Shown here: positions 41,867-53,100 of the stretch, one piece after another | Layout of the letters: each line of letters opens with the position of its first letter | Numbering within the stretch: position 1 is the stretch's first letter | NCBI GenBank assembly: GCA_949710005.1 | Contig: OX453275.1 | Coordinates: 14,037,299-14,101,298, forward strand | DNA length: 64,000 nucleotides | Reading direction: 5' to 3' | From: Ricordea florida | Taxonomy: Eukaryota; Cnidaria; Anthozoa; Corallimorpharia; Ricordeidae | The notes under the pieces: generated by a model | The model's input: only the letters and a program-made list of their open reading frames with translations | What the model was told of the DNA's origin: nothing | Databases searched by the model: none | Made by a program: the position numbers and the translations under genes

Positions 41867-42093
41867 CTTATCTGAATCTAAAATGTGAGATATAACTAAT
41901 CTATAAATTCCAATTTTTTAGTAATGTAAAACTTAAACCTTAAATTGACTTATTAAAACATAACATTCCTAATTTTACAAATCCCGAAAGTAAGAACTCC
42001 AAGGTTTAGGGTTTTCAAAACGGGAAAAGTTAGAGGCACGCAGACCGGGGTTTTCGAAGAAAATCCCGGGATAAGTGCCTCTAATATACTACT
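41867..42093 (-). repeat. right terminal inverted repeat of the Polinton-like element
   Basis: 227 bp, the same length as the left repeat, from the element end to the ATG at 41,866. Diverged from the left copy by substitutions and balanced small indels. The target copy ACATA follows at 42,094-42,098. Confidence 0.9.
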
Positions 42094-42644
42094 ACATAGT
42101 ATATAATCTAGTGGATGTTGACTTCAAGTAGTGACTCCAAAATAGAATTTTTAGTATTGCAAACACTTGAGATACTGATCACATACAACTCGATGCTTTA
42201 TTATCAGTTGGGATTCCTCAGGCAGTCATTCAACAAAATGAAAGACAATCGTCAATGGGAATTCCTTACCGACTGGTCATTAGAGTTACACTAAAAACAC
42301 TTTAACATGACAGATAGAAGCTATGACACTTATAAGTGATAAGATATGTACTGAGACCATGGAATGAGTTAAGATTATTTGGAACATTGCAAAAATATTT
42401 TATCCAGTGGCATTGATTCAGAATAACGCGTATGCTGCAAAACAATTTTTACGTGCAGTATGATGGTTTTTCACACATGCTATGTGCGTGTAATGCTGTA
42501 ATGCCCATAGCCATTACTGCAACTTGTTTTTCGTTTTGTCTATACTGACTTTATGGTCATAGATTTCTTTTAATTGTACTGCTTCATGTATATATCCACA
42601 TTGTTTATTTATTTATTTAATAAAATACACATTGCCTGTACACA
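42094..42644 (+). repeat. tandem 4-kb unit, copy 1, right part
   Basis: Continuation of the unit interrupted at 18,038. It matches 46,084-46,636 closely and joins copy 2 at about 42,645 without a break. Confidence 0.85.
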
Positions 42645-45600
42645 TTGCAGTCTAGCAGACTGAATTGCGTGTTAAAAGTTTACAATGAGTACTAGTTATA
42701 AAATGTCTAGGTATTGTGCGTAAATTCTAAAAAAAAATTTAAAACTCCAAAAAAAATCCATAAAAATTATTTAAACAATTTTCAAACAACTGTTTGCTTG
42801 GTTTGCCAGTTACTTTGTATTACTCTACGTACTAGTGAGTGCCGTGTTCCAGAGTGTCCTGCTGAAGCGCATGGCCCCTCATTGTCATTCCTGGCGGAAT
42901 CTGTAGACAGAACGAGACATTCAATCTGAGGTCTTTAGATTTTGTGTATTGAAGTGTTCATACTAACTTGCTATGGTCCGAAGAGCCACTCGTCAGTGTT
43001 TTAGTTGAGGTTTCACTATAATAATTCTCCATAACAACTTTGATCACTACTGAAGAAGGTGCAAGAAACCTACAAAGTATGCTTCTGCATCTTGCAGAAT
43101 TTAAAATGATTGTGCTGGCTGTGTTTTTGTTAGACTACTTTTGGTAGTAGTATGTAAATGAACTGAGTTTTCTTCTTTTTTTTTTCTGCACTTCAAAATG
43201 CAAAGGCTCTATCAACAGAAGTCGGTAAACAAAGGAAATAGGACATGACGCGCAGAATAGTCCCACTGTCATATTGCTAGGGTTTTCCCTTGATATGGCA
43301 GCGTATAATAACATTGCAGTTGCAGCCTTTTGTTTTTGAGTGGGCTACCTGTGTTGCGCCCACCAATTATTCTGGCTTGCGTGTGAGACCCCCGTTTTAC
43401 GCGTTCCTCGCATATGCAACTATTCGTTATCCCAAATGAACCCGAAGCCCCTCCGATCTCCTTTTGTGATAACTCGTCAAACATTGAAGGATTTCTGCGA
43501 ACAATGAGACTGAGAAATTGTTATGTAATGAAGACTAAGTGATGACTGCTCTTTATTTCTTCTTGTAATAAACTTAATGATATGATAAGTACTTTTTACT
43601 ATTCAACATTGTGTAGAAAGAACACAAAGAAAGGAGTGCAAGGGAGAGCAGTTTACTACTTATTATTTCTGTTATTAAATTGAACCAGGTATTAATACTT
43701 CCATGAAGTAGTTATTTACTTCTTGTATGGTATAACTTGTAAGGACACGTACCACTGTACTTGAACGCAGGATGTGACTCCTTATTATTTGCTGCTCATT
43801 ATTTATTTCAGCAATTCTGGTATAAAAGATAAAAAATTATATTCAACAGAAGCCCATTAAATGGGCTCCTGATTCAATCAGCAAATAGTTGGTTGTATGA
43901 ATATTACCATCCATTTACTATAATATTATTAGTAATTAACCCGTTGAAAGTTATGGTACTGGGGCCAGTTGTTCGAAGGCCGATTAGAAGTAACCCAGGG
44001 TTAAATTTTAAGTTGGGCTCCTTTTCCTCTTTTTAAAAAGCGTTTTCACGATAACTCTCTGTATTTTATTCAGAGCATACAATCATCAAATCGTGTTCAA
44101 AGAGAATTACACTGAATGTGCCTTTAAGCTCTCATATCTTTATTTAAATTTCGTACTAACCCTGGGTTACCTTAACCCTGATTCGAACAACCCGGCTTTG
44201 AACAGTGTTTTCTCTGAATTAAATTTGTTATCTGATTGTTCAACTATAGAATCATCAGGGTTGACAATACAGAAAAATACAAAATGGTCAAAATTTTAGG
44301 CCGGTACCTTTTGTAGTAAAGTTACTGTCAAATTTAGGAGAAACCTCACCTTATTTGCACATCAGCCTCTGGATCCTTCTAAAATGATAGAGATCACATT
44401 AAACCAACAAAATTACTTAATTCTTTTTTCCACCCAAAAATGATTATATGCTGAAGTCAGCAGGAACACACAATTCTTCAGTTGTCTCATGAACACACTA
44501 GTTAGTTAATCTTAGGGGTTGTAAGGAGTTATAGAACTTTTCTTGTTTTTTTGTGGAGGGAAGCAGCTGCTATTTTGGTCTATGTCTTAAGCTAGAAGTC
44601 TGTGTGTTTGTTAGTCATGGAAAAAAAGGAGAAACCACAGACATGTCTTTAGGTGCTTTGAAACGCTTTAAAATAATTATTATACCCAAATATGTAACAG
44701 ACTTATTGGTACACCTGTACATTGTACAAAACGTATTGTACTGATTTTATTGTGGTGCATGTTGCCATGGGCCAATTAAGCCAAATTGCGTAAAGAATTT
44801 GGGTTAAACATAAATGCAATGCATTTTTCATAATGGTAGAAACTTGCTGGGAAGAGCGGTCTAATTAGTGATGCAGTTCTTATTGACTCGTTTGTCTGGT
44901 TTCACTGAATTTGCAGTGTCATTCTTCTCCTGTCTCTCATTGTATTAACCAACAACACAACTTTCCATTTTCGTATCAAAACATTTCCTAACAAGGAGAA
45001 TATGAGGAAAAGAGAAATAACGGTATCTACTACAACATAAAACGAGGATTAGAATCATTCTAACGGAAGTTTTTTGGCATGCAGTAATTATTATCATTTG
45101 CTTTACCTCTAGATTCAAGGGTACCATGTCTGGAAAATGGCAGACGTCTTGAACACTGGAAACAATGCAGAGTGTATCACTAACAAGTAAGGTTAGATCT
45201 GAGTGAATTGTTCCTGGTTAGCAAGAACCACCCATGGTAATTAAGCAAGCGACAGCTAGTTGAAACGTAGTGATGATCCCCTAATGAAATAACACCAGAA
45301 GAGACCTCGGTATAGTATAGTTCCGTACACAGTCCTAGTTTATAAATAGCAAGAAATCGCGAAGTTAAATCACAGGTTTTGCAAGGATAACAATGTTTTC
45401 AGTGAATATAACCACTATTTGTCCTTCAAGACACTAGGGCATGTGATATTCATTATTTCTATATGGGTAGGCAATAATTTAATGTTGTGGCCATCTCGGA
45501 TTATTATCCTTTATTCGTGCTATTGCATTTGCTGATCAGTTTGCCTTCAAAAGAAAGCAAATTAATCTTAAAGTGCTTTGTAATTGTTTAAACCTGAAAT

Positions 45601-46636
45601 TGACTTAAGTAATTTAAGCATTTTAACATTTCTCCCGAGAGAATTTTTCCTTTACGTGAGCTCTTTCGTAGAATATCATTCAGTGTACAGCAAAACACTC
45701 CAGAAGAAGTTATAACCGAAACCACTGTTCTCCTGACAATTATGTATATTTTCAGCACCTTGTAGTCGGTTTCATTGAACGTATTACATGGAACTAAGCG
45801 TCCACTAAGTAATACATGTACATTTAAGTAAGGCAAATCTGCATGTAACATTTTACACTCAATTTTGCACCCAGTAAATATACATACAATTCGCATAGGA
45901 GAGAAAAATTAGTTACAGTATTAATGTAGACCCAGAGTGCATGTAGTATTTACTGATTTGTTTACATTGTTGCAAATTTTCCTGAACATTGATGAGTACA
46001 TGTAGCAAACAATGCAGCATAATCTTATGCAAAGTGTGGCTCATTCCTTGGGTAAAAAGGGCAAATCTTGTTCAACAGCACCAACATAGTATATAATCTA
46101 GTGGATGTTGACTTCAAGTAGTGACTCCAGAATAGAATTTTTAGTATTGCAAACACTTGAGATACTGATCACATACAACTCGATGCTTTATTATTAGTTG
46201 GGATTCCTCAGGCAGTCATTTAACAAAATGAAAGACAATCGTCAATGGGAATTCCTTACCGACTGGTCATTAGAGTTACACTAAAAACACTTTAACATGA
46301 CAGATAGAAGCTATGACACTTATAAGTGATCAGATATGTACTGAGACCATGGAATGAGTTAAGATTATGATTTGGAACATTGCAAAAATGTTTTATCCAG
46401 TGGCATTGATTCAGAATAACGCGTATGCTGCAAAACAATTTTTACGTGCAGTATGATGGTTTTTCACACATCCTATGTGCGTGTAATGCTGCAATGCCCA
46501 TTGCCATTACTGCAGCTTGTTTTTCGTTTTGTCTATACTGAATTATGGTCATAGATTTCTTTTAATTGTACTGCTTCATGTATATATCCACATTGTTTAT
46601 TTATTTATTTAATAAAATACACATTGCCTGTACACA
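42645..46636 (+). repeat. tandem 4-kb unit, copy 2 (carries the empty Polinton site)
   Basis: 3,992 bp. Contains the unoccupied insertion site, ccaacatagtat, at 46,081-46,092. No recognised genes. It carries the same internal MITE-like inverted pair as copy 1 (about 43,970-44,200). Confidence 0.88.
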
Positions 46637-49044
46637 ATGCAGTCTAGCAGACTGAATTGCGTGTTAAAAGTTTACAATGAGTACTAGTTATAAAATGTCT
46701 AGGTATTGTGCGTAAATTCTAAAAAAAAATTTAAAACTCCAAAAAAAATCCATAAAAATTATTTAAACAATTTTCAAACAACTGTTTGCTTGGTTTGCCA
46801 GTTACTTTGTATTACTCTACGTACTAGTGAGTGCCGTGTTCCAGAGTGTCCTGCTGAAGCGCATGGCCCCTCATTGTCATTCCTGGCGGAATCTGTAGAC
46901 AGAACGAGACATTCAATCTGAGGTCTTTAGATTTTGTGTATTGAAGTGTTCATACTAACTTGCTATGGTCCGAAGAGCCACTCGTCAGTGTTTTAGTTGA
47001 GGTTTCACTATAATAATTCTCCATAACAACTTTGATCACTACTGAAGAAGGTGCAAGAAACCTACAAAGTATGCTTCTGCATCTTGCAGAATTTAAAATG
47101 ATTGTGCTGGCTGTGTTTTTGTTAGACTACTTTTGGTAGTAGTATGTAAATGAACTGAGTTTTCTTCTTTTTTTTTTCTGCACTTCAAAATGCAAAGGCT
47201 CTATCAACAGAAGTCGGTAAACAAAGGAAATAGGACATGACGCGCAGAATAGTCCCACTGTCATATTGCTAGGGTTTTCCCTTGATATGGCAGCGTATAA
47301 TAACATTGCAGTTGCAGCCTTTTGTTTTTGAGTGGGCTACCTGTGTTGCGCCCACCAATTATTCTGGCTTGCGTGTGAGACCCCCGTTTTACGCGTTCCT
47401 CGCATATGCAACTATTCGTTATCCCAAATGAACCCGAAGCCCCTCCGATCTCCTTTTGTGATAACTCGTCAAACATTGAAGGATTTCTGCGAACAATGAG
47501 ACTGAGAAATTGTTATGTAATGAAGACTAAGTGATGACTGCTCTTTATTTCTTCTTGTAATAAACTTAATGATATGATAAGTACTTTTTACTATTCAACA
47601 TTGTGTAGAAAGGAGTGCAAAGGGGGAGCAGTTGACTACTTAATATGTCTGATGATATTAAATTGAACCAGGTATTAATACTTCCATGAAGTACTTATTT
47701 ACTTCTTGTATGGTATAACTTGTAAGGACACGTACCACTGTACTTGAATGCAGGATATGGCTCCTTATTATTTGCTGCTCATTATTTACTTCTGCAATTC
47801 TGGTATAAAAGAAAAAATAATTATATTCAACAGAAGCCCATTAAATGGGCTCCTGATTTAATCAGCAAATAGTTGGTTGTATGAATATTACCATCCATTT
47901 ACTATAATATTATTAGTAATTAACCCGTTGAAAGTTATGGTACTGGGGCCAGTTGTTCGAAGGCCGATTAGAAGTAACCCAGGGTTAAATTTTAAGTTGG
48001 GTTTCTTTTCCGCTTTTTAAAAAGCGTTTTCACGATAACTCTCTCTATTTTATTCAGAGCATACAATCATCAAATCGTGTTCAAAGAGAATTACACTGAA
48101 TTTGCCTTTTAAGCTCTCATATCTTTATTTAAATTTCGTACCAACCCTGGGTTACCTTAACCCTGATTCGAACAACCCGGCTCTGAACAGTATTTTCTCT
48201 AAATTGAATTTGTTATCTGATTGTTCAACTATAGAATCATCTAGGTTGACAATACAGAAAAATACAAAATGGTCAAAATTTTAGGCCGGTACCTTTTGTA
48301 GTAAAGTTACTGTCAAATTTAGGAGAAACCTCACCTTATTTGCACATCAGCCTCTGGATCCTGCTAAAATGATACAGATCACATTAAACCAACAAAATTA
48401 CTTAATTCTTTTTTCCACCCAAAAATGATTATATGCTGAAGTCAGCAGGAACACACAATTCTTCAGTTGTCTCATGAACACACTAGCTAGTTAATCTTAG
48501 GGGTTGTAAGGAGTTATAGAACTTTTTCTTGTTTTTTTGTGGAGGGAAGCAGCTGCTATTTTGGTCTATGTTTTAAGCTAGAAGTCTGTGTGTTTGTTAG
48601 TCATGGAAAAAATGGAGAAACTACAGACATGTCTTAAGGTGCTTTGAAACGCTTTAAAATAATTATTATACCCAAATATGTAACAGACTTATTGGTACAC
48701 TTGTACATTGTACAAAACGTATTGTACTGATTTTATTGTGGTGCATGTTGCCATGGGACAATTAAGCCAAATTGCGTAGAGAATTTGGGTTAAACATAAA
48801 TGCAATGCATTTTTCATAATGGTAGAAACTTGCTGGGAAGAGCGGTCTAATTAGTGATGCAGTTCTTATTGACTCGTTTGTCTGGTTTCACTGAATTTGC
48901 AGTGTCATTCTTCTCCTGTCTCTCATTGTATTAACCAACAACACAACTTTCCATTTTCGTATCAAAACATTTCCTAACAAGGAGAATATGAGGAAAAGAG
49001 AAATAACGGTATCTACTACATCATAAAAAGAGGATTAGAATCAT
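46637..49044 (+). repeat. tandem 4-kb unit, copy 3, truncated
   Basis: From 46,637 to about 47,570 it is virtually identical to copy 2 and then slightly diverged. It stops at about 49,044 where the Harbinger element begins. No return to the unit was found on the other side of that element. Confidence 0.85.
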
Positions 49045-50225
49045 TGGCCGTTTTTATATTAGAGACGTTAAACTCGTCTAGACGCATTTGACGTCTCAGA
49101 CGTTAAAGCCGTGTGGTATAAAAATGGGACTCATAAAAGCAGACAATCTAACAGAAAAAAAAAACAACGCTTTTGCTGATAAAGACTGGGTTCTACCCTC
49201 GGAAGACACTGGACACTAGCAAACTTTTCGCCAAATAAGCTTGAAGCTCGCGAATATACGAATGAAATAAACATGACGGAATTACAACTTCTTAAGTCCA
49301 TTACTCGACGTCGCCAAGAAAGGCAAGATATGGAAATACAAATGTTTTTAAAGAAGAAAAATCAATCGAGAAAGCGGCTTTTGCAGGATATGGACGGAGA
49401 ACTAGATATGGTTCAGGCGCTTGGCTTGTGTGCCGTAGCTATGAAGAGACCAAGGAAAGGACGAAGCGTGGATGAAGAAAGGAGTTCCTCGTGGTGGAGA
49501 AATGGTTACCAAAATTTGGACTATACTGCGTTCAAAAAACGTTTGCGTACAAATCAAGCAACGTTTCAGTTCATTCTTGGCGAGATAGAGGACCAACTAG
49601 TCAAAGAGCCAACTCGTTTCAAACCTGAACCGATACCTCCAGACACACAGCTTGCCAATTGTTTGTATCGATTTGCCCATGGATGTACCTACAGTACAGT
49701 AGGAGACCTGCTCGGTGTTGCCGAATCAACCGCGAGTGTCATTTTTAACCAAGTATGTAAGATACTGGTTTCAAATCTCTATGACAGATTTGTTTACTTA
49801 CCAAGAAACAGAGACGAATGGAAGCATGAACTTGAAAGCTTCCTTGAGAACTGGGAATTTCCTTGCGTTGGAGCCTGGGATGGATTCCATGTTTATGTCA
49901 GCACGAAGTTAAAAAATTATTTTAGCTTTAAGAAGAGATATTCAATATCCAGTATGGGATTTTAATTTCATTGGCTCTAATAAGAGGTTTCTTTGGGCAG
50001 CTGTAGGGGCTCCTGGCTCTACCCATGACTCGAGGCTTCTGAAATGTTGCGACCTCTTTGCTGAGATTCAGCAGGGACACGTTTTCCCAAATACTGTGCT
50101 AAGAATAAGGGAGTACGGGGACATACCGTTCACAACGGTCGGGATTCAGCATTTCCACGCTACACGTGGCTAATGAAGCCGTATAATGAAAATACAAGAG
50201 ATCCAAGAAAGCGCTACTTACGCTA
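49045..50225 (+). mobile_element. PIF/Harbinger element, broken
   Basis: Begins where copy 3 of the tandem unit is lost, with a palindrome-rich start (GACGTTAAACTCGTCTAGACG region, 49,065-49,110). It holds the transposase at 49,273-50,225. The right end is not found because another element starts at about 50,230. It is a different family from the pair at 35-38 kb. Confidence 0.65.
49273..50225 (+). pseudogene. PIF/Harbinger transposase (HARBI1-type DDE nuclease), frameshifted
   Basis: An open frame of 230 codons (49,273-49,965) holds the N-terminal helical part (FKKRLRTNQATFQFILGEI, YRFAHGCTYSTVGDLLGVAEST) and the first part of the nuclease (FPCVGAWDGFHVYV, where GAxDG carries the first catalytic Asp). 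After a one-base shift at about 49,963 it continues (FLWAAVGAPGSTHDSRLL, with the second Asp), and after another near 50,135 (AFPRYTWLMKPY). It ends at 50,225 before the final catalytic Glu region. Inactive. Confidence 0.85.
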
Positions 50226-50229
50226 CCCT

Positions 50230-50885
50230 GCAATAAGTTGTATGAACTAGCAATTTTTGCCTCAAAATCTAGTCGCAGGGACCAAAATCTGGTCCCTACG
50301 ACTAGTCCCACGAATTCAAACTGGTTTGAATTTTTGGGACACGTCCCTGCAACTTGTCCCTCAAAACGCTTCGTGTGAAATGTTCGTGGGACAAGTCCCT
50401 GCGACCAAATTAAAATAAACCAATCACATATCGGTATCACAAGCTCCCGCAATTCCTTCCGAGCTCTATTTGAAATAATTTATATGAGGATTGGAGATCT
50501 TAATTGAATTTTCGCTCCTTTTGTTTCTGTCTTGCCAACATCTAATCGGTAAGAAAGCGTTATTTTCCGCTTGCATCCGAACTGAATCAGAAGCAATTCA
50601 AGTACTGAACAATTTCGCTGAACAATCTGTGGTTTGTACTGAGCTGATTTATTTAAATGCTACATTGCTATTTTAATAATTTTGGTTCCTTAAAAAGCCG
50701 CAGATTTAAAGAATGATACTTCTTCGCCCCCAGTTTTTGCAACTTTCGTGTGCAATCGGTCCCCGCGTGTAAACACTACTAGCCCGGGACACGTCCATGC
50801 AACCAGTCCCTTCGTGTAAACTCTTCAGGGGGCTATTTGCAGGGACTAGTCGCAGGGGCTAGTCCTGTCGTGTGTGCCGACCTTT
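50230..50885. repeat. non-autonomous element with GGGAC/GTCCC motifs
   Basis: Both ends are crowded with variants of AGTCGCAGGGAC and GGGACAAGTCCCTGC in direct and inverted order (50,265-50,410 and 50,755-50,885). The middle (50,415-50,750) is AT-rich with no gene. It behaves like a MITE with subterminal repeats. It truncates the Harbinger transposase. Confidence 0.55.
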
Positions 50886-51387
50886 AAGCTTGATTTTGCT
50901 GCACTGATGTTTTTACAGACGTAAATATGCCCATTTCGACACATGCCCAGAAACAAGATTCCATAGAGACAGCCTTTGTATTAGTATGGCGCCGGATCTC
51001 GCCGATATGATATAACCTTTAAATCTTTACATTTAAAAGTTTCTTGTACCTGCTTCGAAAATAACAAAAAGCAAAGGCATACTAGAGAATTACTCTCCAA
51101 AAAGCATCAGTAAAATACCAGCATGTGCATGCGTTCAAATTTAATGTCACCTACCAAAAGTTTACGATTATACGACCGAGATCGTAGAGCAGGTTTACAA
51201 GCTCTCTTTATATCAATTAACATGAATAAGATCATGTATTATATGGCAGTTTCCGCGAGCAGGCAAGATGAGACGAATCCTGAGTTCTGATTGGCTACCC
51301 GAGCGCGAAAGATAAGCCTAACTTACCCGCTCGGGATTTCCAGCGTAGTCCCGCAAAACAAAGCAATGCAAAATGGCCATATGATAA
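50886..51387. other. non-coding stretch
   Basis: No gene seen. A short inverted pair around gctacccgagcgcg / acccgctcggg (51,295-51,340) may be the remnant of a small element. Confidence 0.4.
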
Positions 51388-51597
51388 AATGTTATTTCTG
51401 ACGAATGAGCTTGCGAAGAAGGCTGAAATAAATATTTTGCCGGCACGGGAATAACTGGCCGGCCTGGGCTCCAGGCCCGTGCATCATGGGTAGGAATGAA
51501 GGGATATATAAGAGGGAGTGTAGCATGTGATAGTCATCTAGGCCTCTGAATCAACCCTGTTCAGAACTCCGTTTGATTTTTCATTACTGTTTCTCAT
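51388..51597 (+). repeat. split direct repeat A1 of a tyrosine-recombinase retroelement
   Basis: About 210 bp that recur in the same orientation at 61,577-61,791 with few changes. Includes CCGGCACGG, CATCATGGGTAGGAATGAAG and a TATA-like ggatatataagagg (about 51,500), so it probably carries the element promoter. Confidence 0.75.
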
Positions 51598-51686
51598 TCC
51601 GTTTCCACACGTAGTTCCGGCAAACAAAGGTTAACTCTGGACTTAGGAAGGCAAGTGAACAGTTCCGTCTTTAAACAAAAGTTTAG

Positions 51687-52075
51687 ATGTTAGGACGTAA
51701 GCGTCGCCATCGAATATCTTTGATAAGGGCTTTTTATTTATTCAAATTTGCTCTTAAGTCAGGTTATCATCATATCGAAATTTTTCCCGCACATCGAAAG
51801 TTCCTAGGTTCGCTTGGGATTTTTGATCTTGATCTTCGTTTGGCCTTTCTTCATCCCCTTTCATGTGTACTAAAATGTTTAAGCCGCTTCTTAAATCATG
51901 GAGAAGCAGGCGAATTCCCATTGCCATTTTCCTTAATGACGGCCTCGTTGTGGAAACTGATCCTCTTTCCGCCCAGGTTAATAGTTTAGTCGTGCATTCC
52001 GATCTGTTAAAGTCCGCAAGCTTTGTTTCCAATGAGGACAAGTCCCAATGGGAGACTCTACATATTATAGCTTAG
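51687..52075 (+). pseudogene. DIRS-type reverse transcriptase fragment
   Basis: Two overlapping frames (51,687-51,989 and 51,863-52,075) show the order of DIRS reverse transcriptases: ALKSGYHHIEIFPAHRKFLG, then KMFKPLLKSWRS and IPIAIFLNDGLVV. FLND stands where YLDD is expected. Frameshifted and only about 130 residues, so inactive. It follows A1 at 90 bp, so the whole 5' coding half of the element is missing. Confidence 0.75.
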
Positions 52076-52331
52076 CTAGAAGTTATTCTCAACTCTATCA
52101 ACAGTTCTATTTAGGCCACGGATCCATATCGCCAAGAAGGCGATTACACTCTAAATTCTTCCAACGATCGTCATAATTTCCGAAATGTGAAATAACATCT
52201 ACAACGTGTTTAAGAAATCTATCGTTCTTCAGGAAAGCAGTTGGATCATCTGCAAAACTCTCGAGTTTAACTTCAATGCTATCAACAACAATTCCTTGAA
52301 TATCATCATTTTCACGTATGCTAAAAGCTAG

Positions 52332-53030
52332 TGTAACGACCGCTAAACGGTCCTTTGTAGTCTAAAATTAATAACGCGTTTTTGTTTGCAATACAAAGAA
52401 CAATTAAGTCTTTTGTCTTGATTTCGTACTCAAAACCACGTACGCACTTTTAGTTTAGTGCAGTCGCTTCCCGCCTTCGTAGTCGATACTAAGAACACAA
52501 GAATAAGCAAGCCACAAGAGGCAATCGCAGGACCGATATGTAAGTCAGGAAACTTCTTCTTTTGCTTAGTTTTCCATAGAATTTAAGTGTTTAGTTTGTC
52601 GCCCTTTTCTTTCTTGTAGTCACAGTCATTTGGAAATATGTCGATGTTCTTATCCTTTGCGTTAGCGTAGTATTTCCCGTAAGTGACTTGCTAAGATTAG
52701 TTTTCACTCCAAAGGCCTCTTGAAGTATTTTAAGTAGTATAAGTGAATTTCAGTGTTGCGTTACCGGCAAGAAATTGCCGTACGCTAAATTATTCTGCTA
52801 GAACAAAGCTTACCCTTAGATAGTCTTTAGTTTATTCTTTATGTTTATCGAATTTTCAGTTTACGGCTTTCAACGATTTACTGCTCGATGTCAAGGGATT
52901 AAAGTGAAGAAATGTAATCTACATCTGGGTGGTTAATCGCGAGCCCGTAACGTAGTCCTTTAACTTAAGTTATCGAAACCAAGCCGGCCACGACACCTCT
53001 TGAAACTCTTGAGAGTCGCCCGCCGCTACA
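52332..53030 (+). repeat. 5' LTR of BEL/Pao element
   Basis: 699 bp, TGTAACG to GCTACA. By eye it differs from the 3' LTR at one position (about 52,735, gaagt versus ggagt). Target duplication GCTAG at 52,327-52,331 and 60,084-60,088. Confidence 0.95.
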
Positions 53031-53100
53031 GTAAAATATCGCCTCATCGTCTCTTTCCAAAGAAGCTATAAGAAGGTTTAAAAATTAAGGACAAGAAATC

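Larger units (their letters stand above)
18039..42093. mobile_element. Polinton/Maverick-like element (24,055 bp), degraded and carrying nested insertions
   Basis: Bounded by 227-bp terminal inverted repeats beginning AGTAGTATATTAGAG (Polinton ends typically begin AG) and by a 5-bp target duplication. It encodes family-B DNA polymerase, retroviral-type integrase, a candidate capsid protein and a packaging ATPase. That set defines Polintons/Mavericks and their virus relatives (adintoviruses, virophages). No adenovirus-type protease was found. At least five later insertions total about 7.7 kb (Helentron-like, palindromic element, CACTA, two Harbingers, solo LTR), so the original element was roughly 16 kb, or about 15 kb if the unexplained 25.5-26.7 kb stretch is also foreign. 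Many genes have frameshifts or stops. Confidence 0.92.

Noticed and set aside
18039..42093. Reading the element as a bacteriophage or a free-living virus contig
   Set aside because: Clean target duplication in repeat-rich eukaryotic DNA, eukaryotic transposons nested inside, and retroviral-type integrase with family-B polymerase all point to an integrated Polinton-like element.
43269..47476. Identical short open frames in the tandem 4-kb units (for example 43,269-43,484, 44,553-44,744, 46,706-46,921)
   Set aside because: They repeat only because the unit is duplicated, and the frame at 43,269 matches only a shifted, altered frame in copy 1 (15,217-15,423). No domain or conservation signal.
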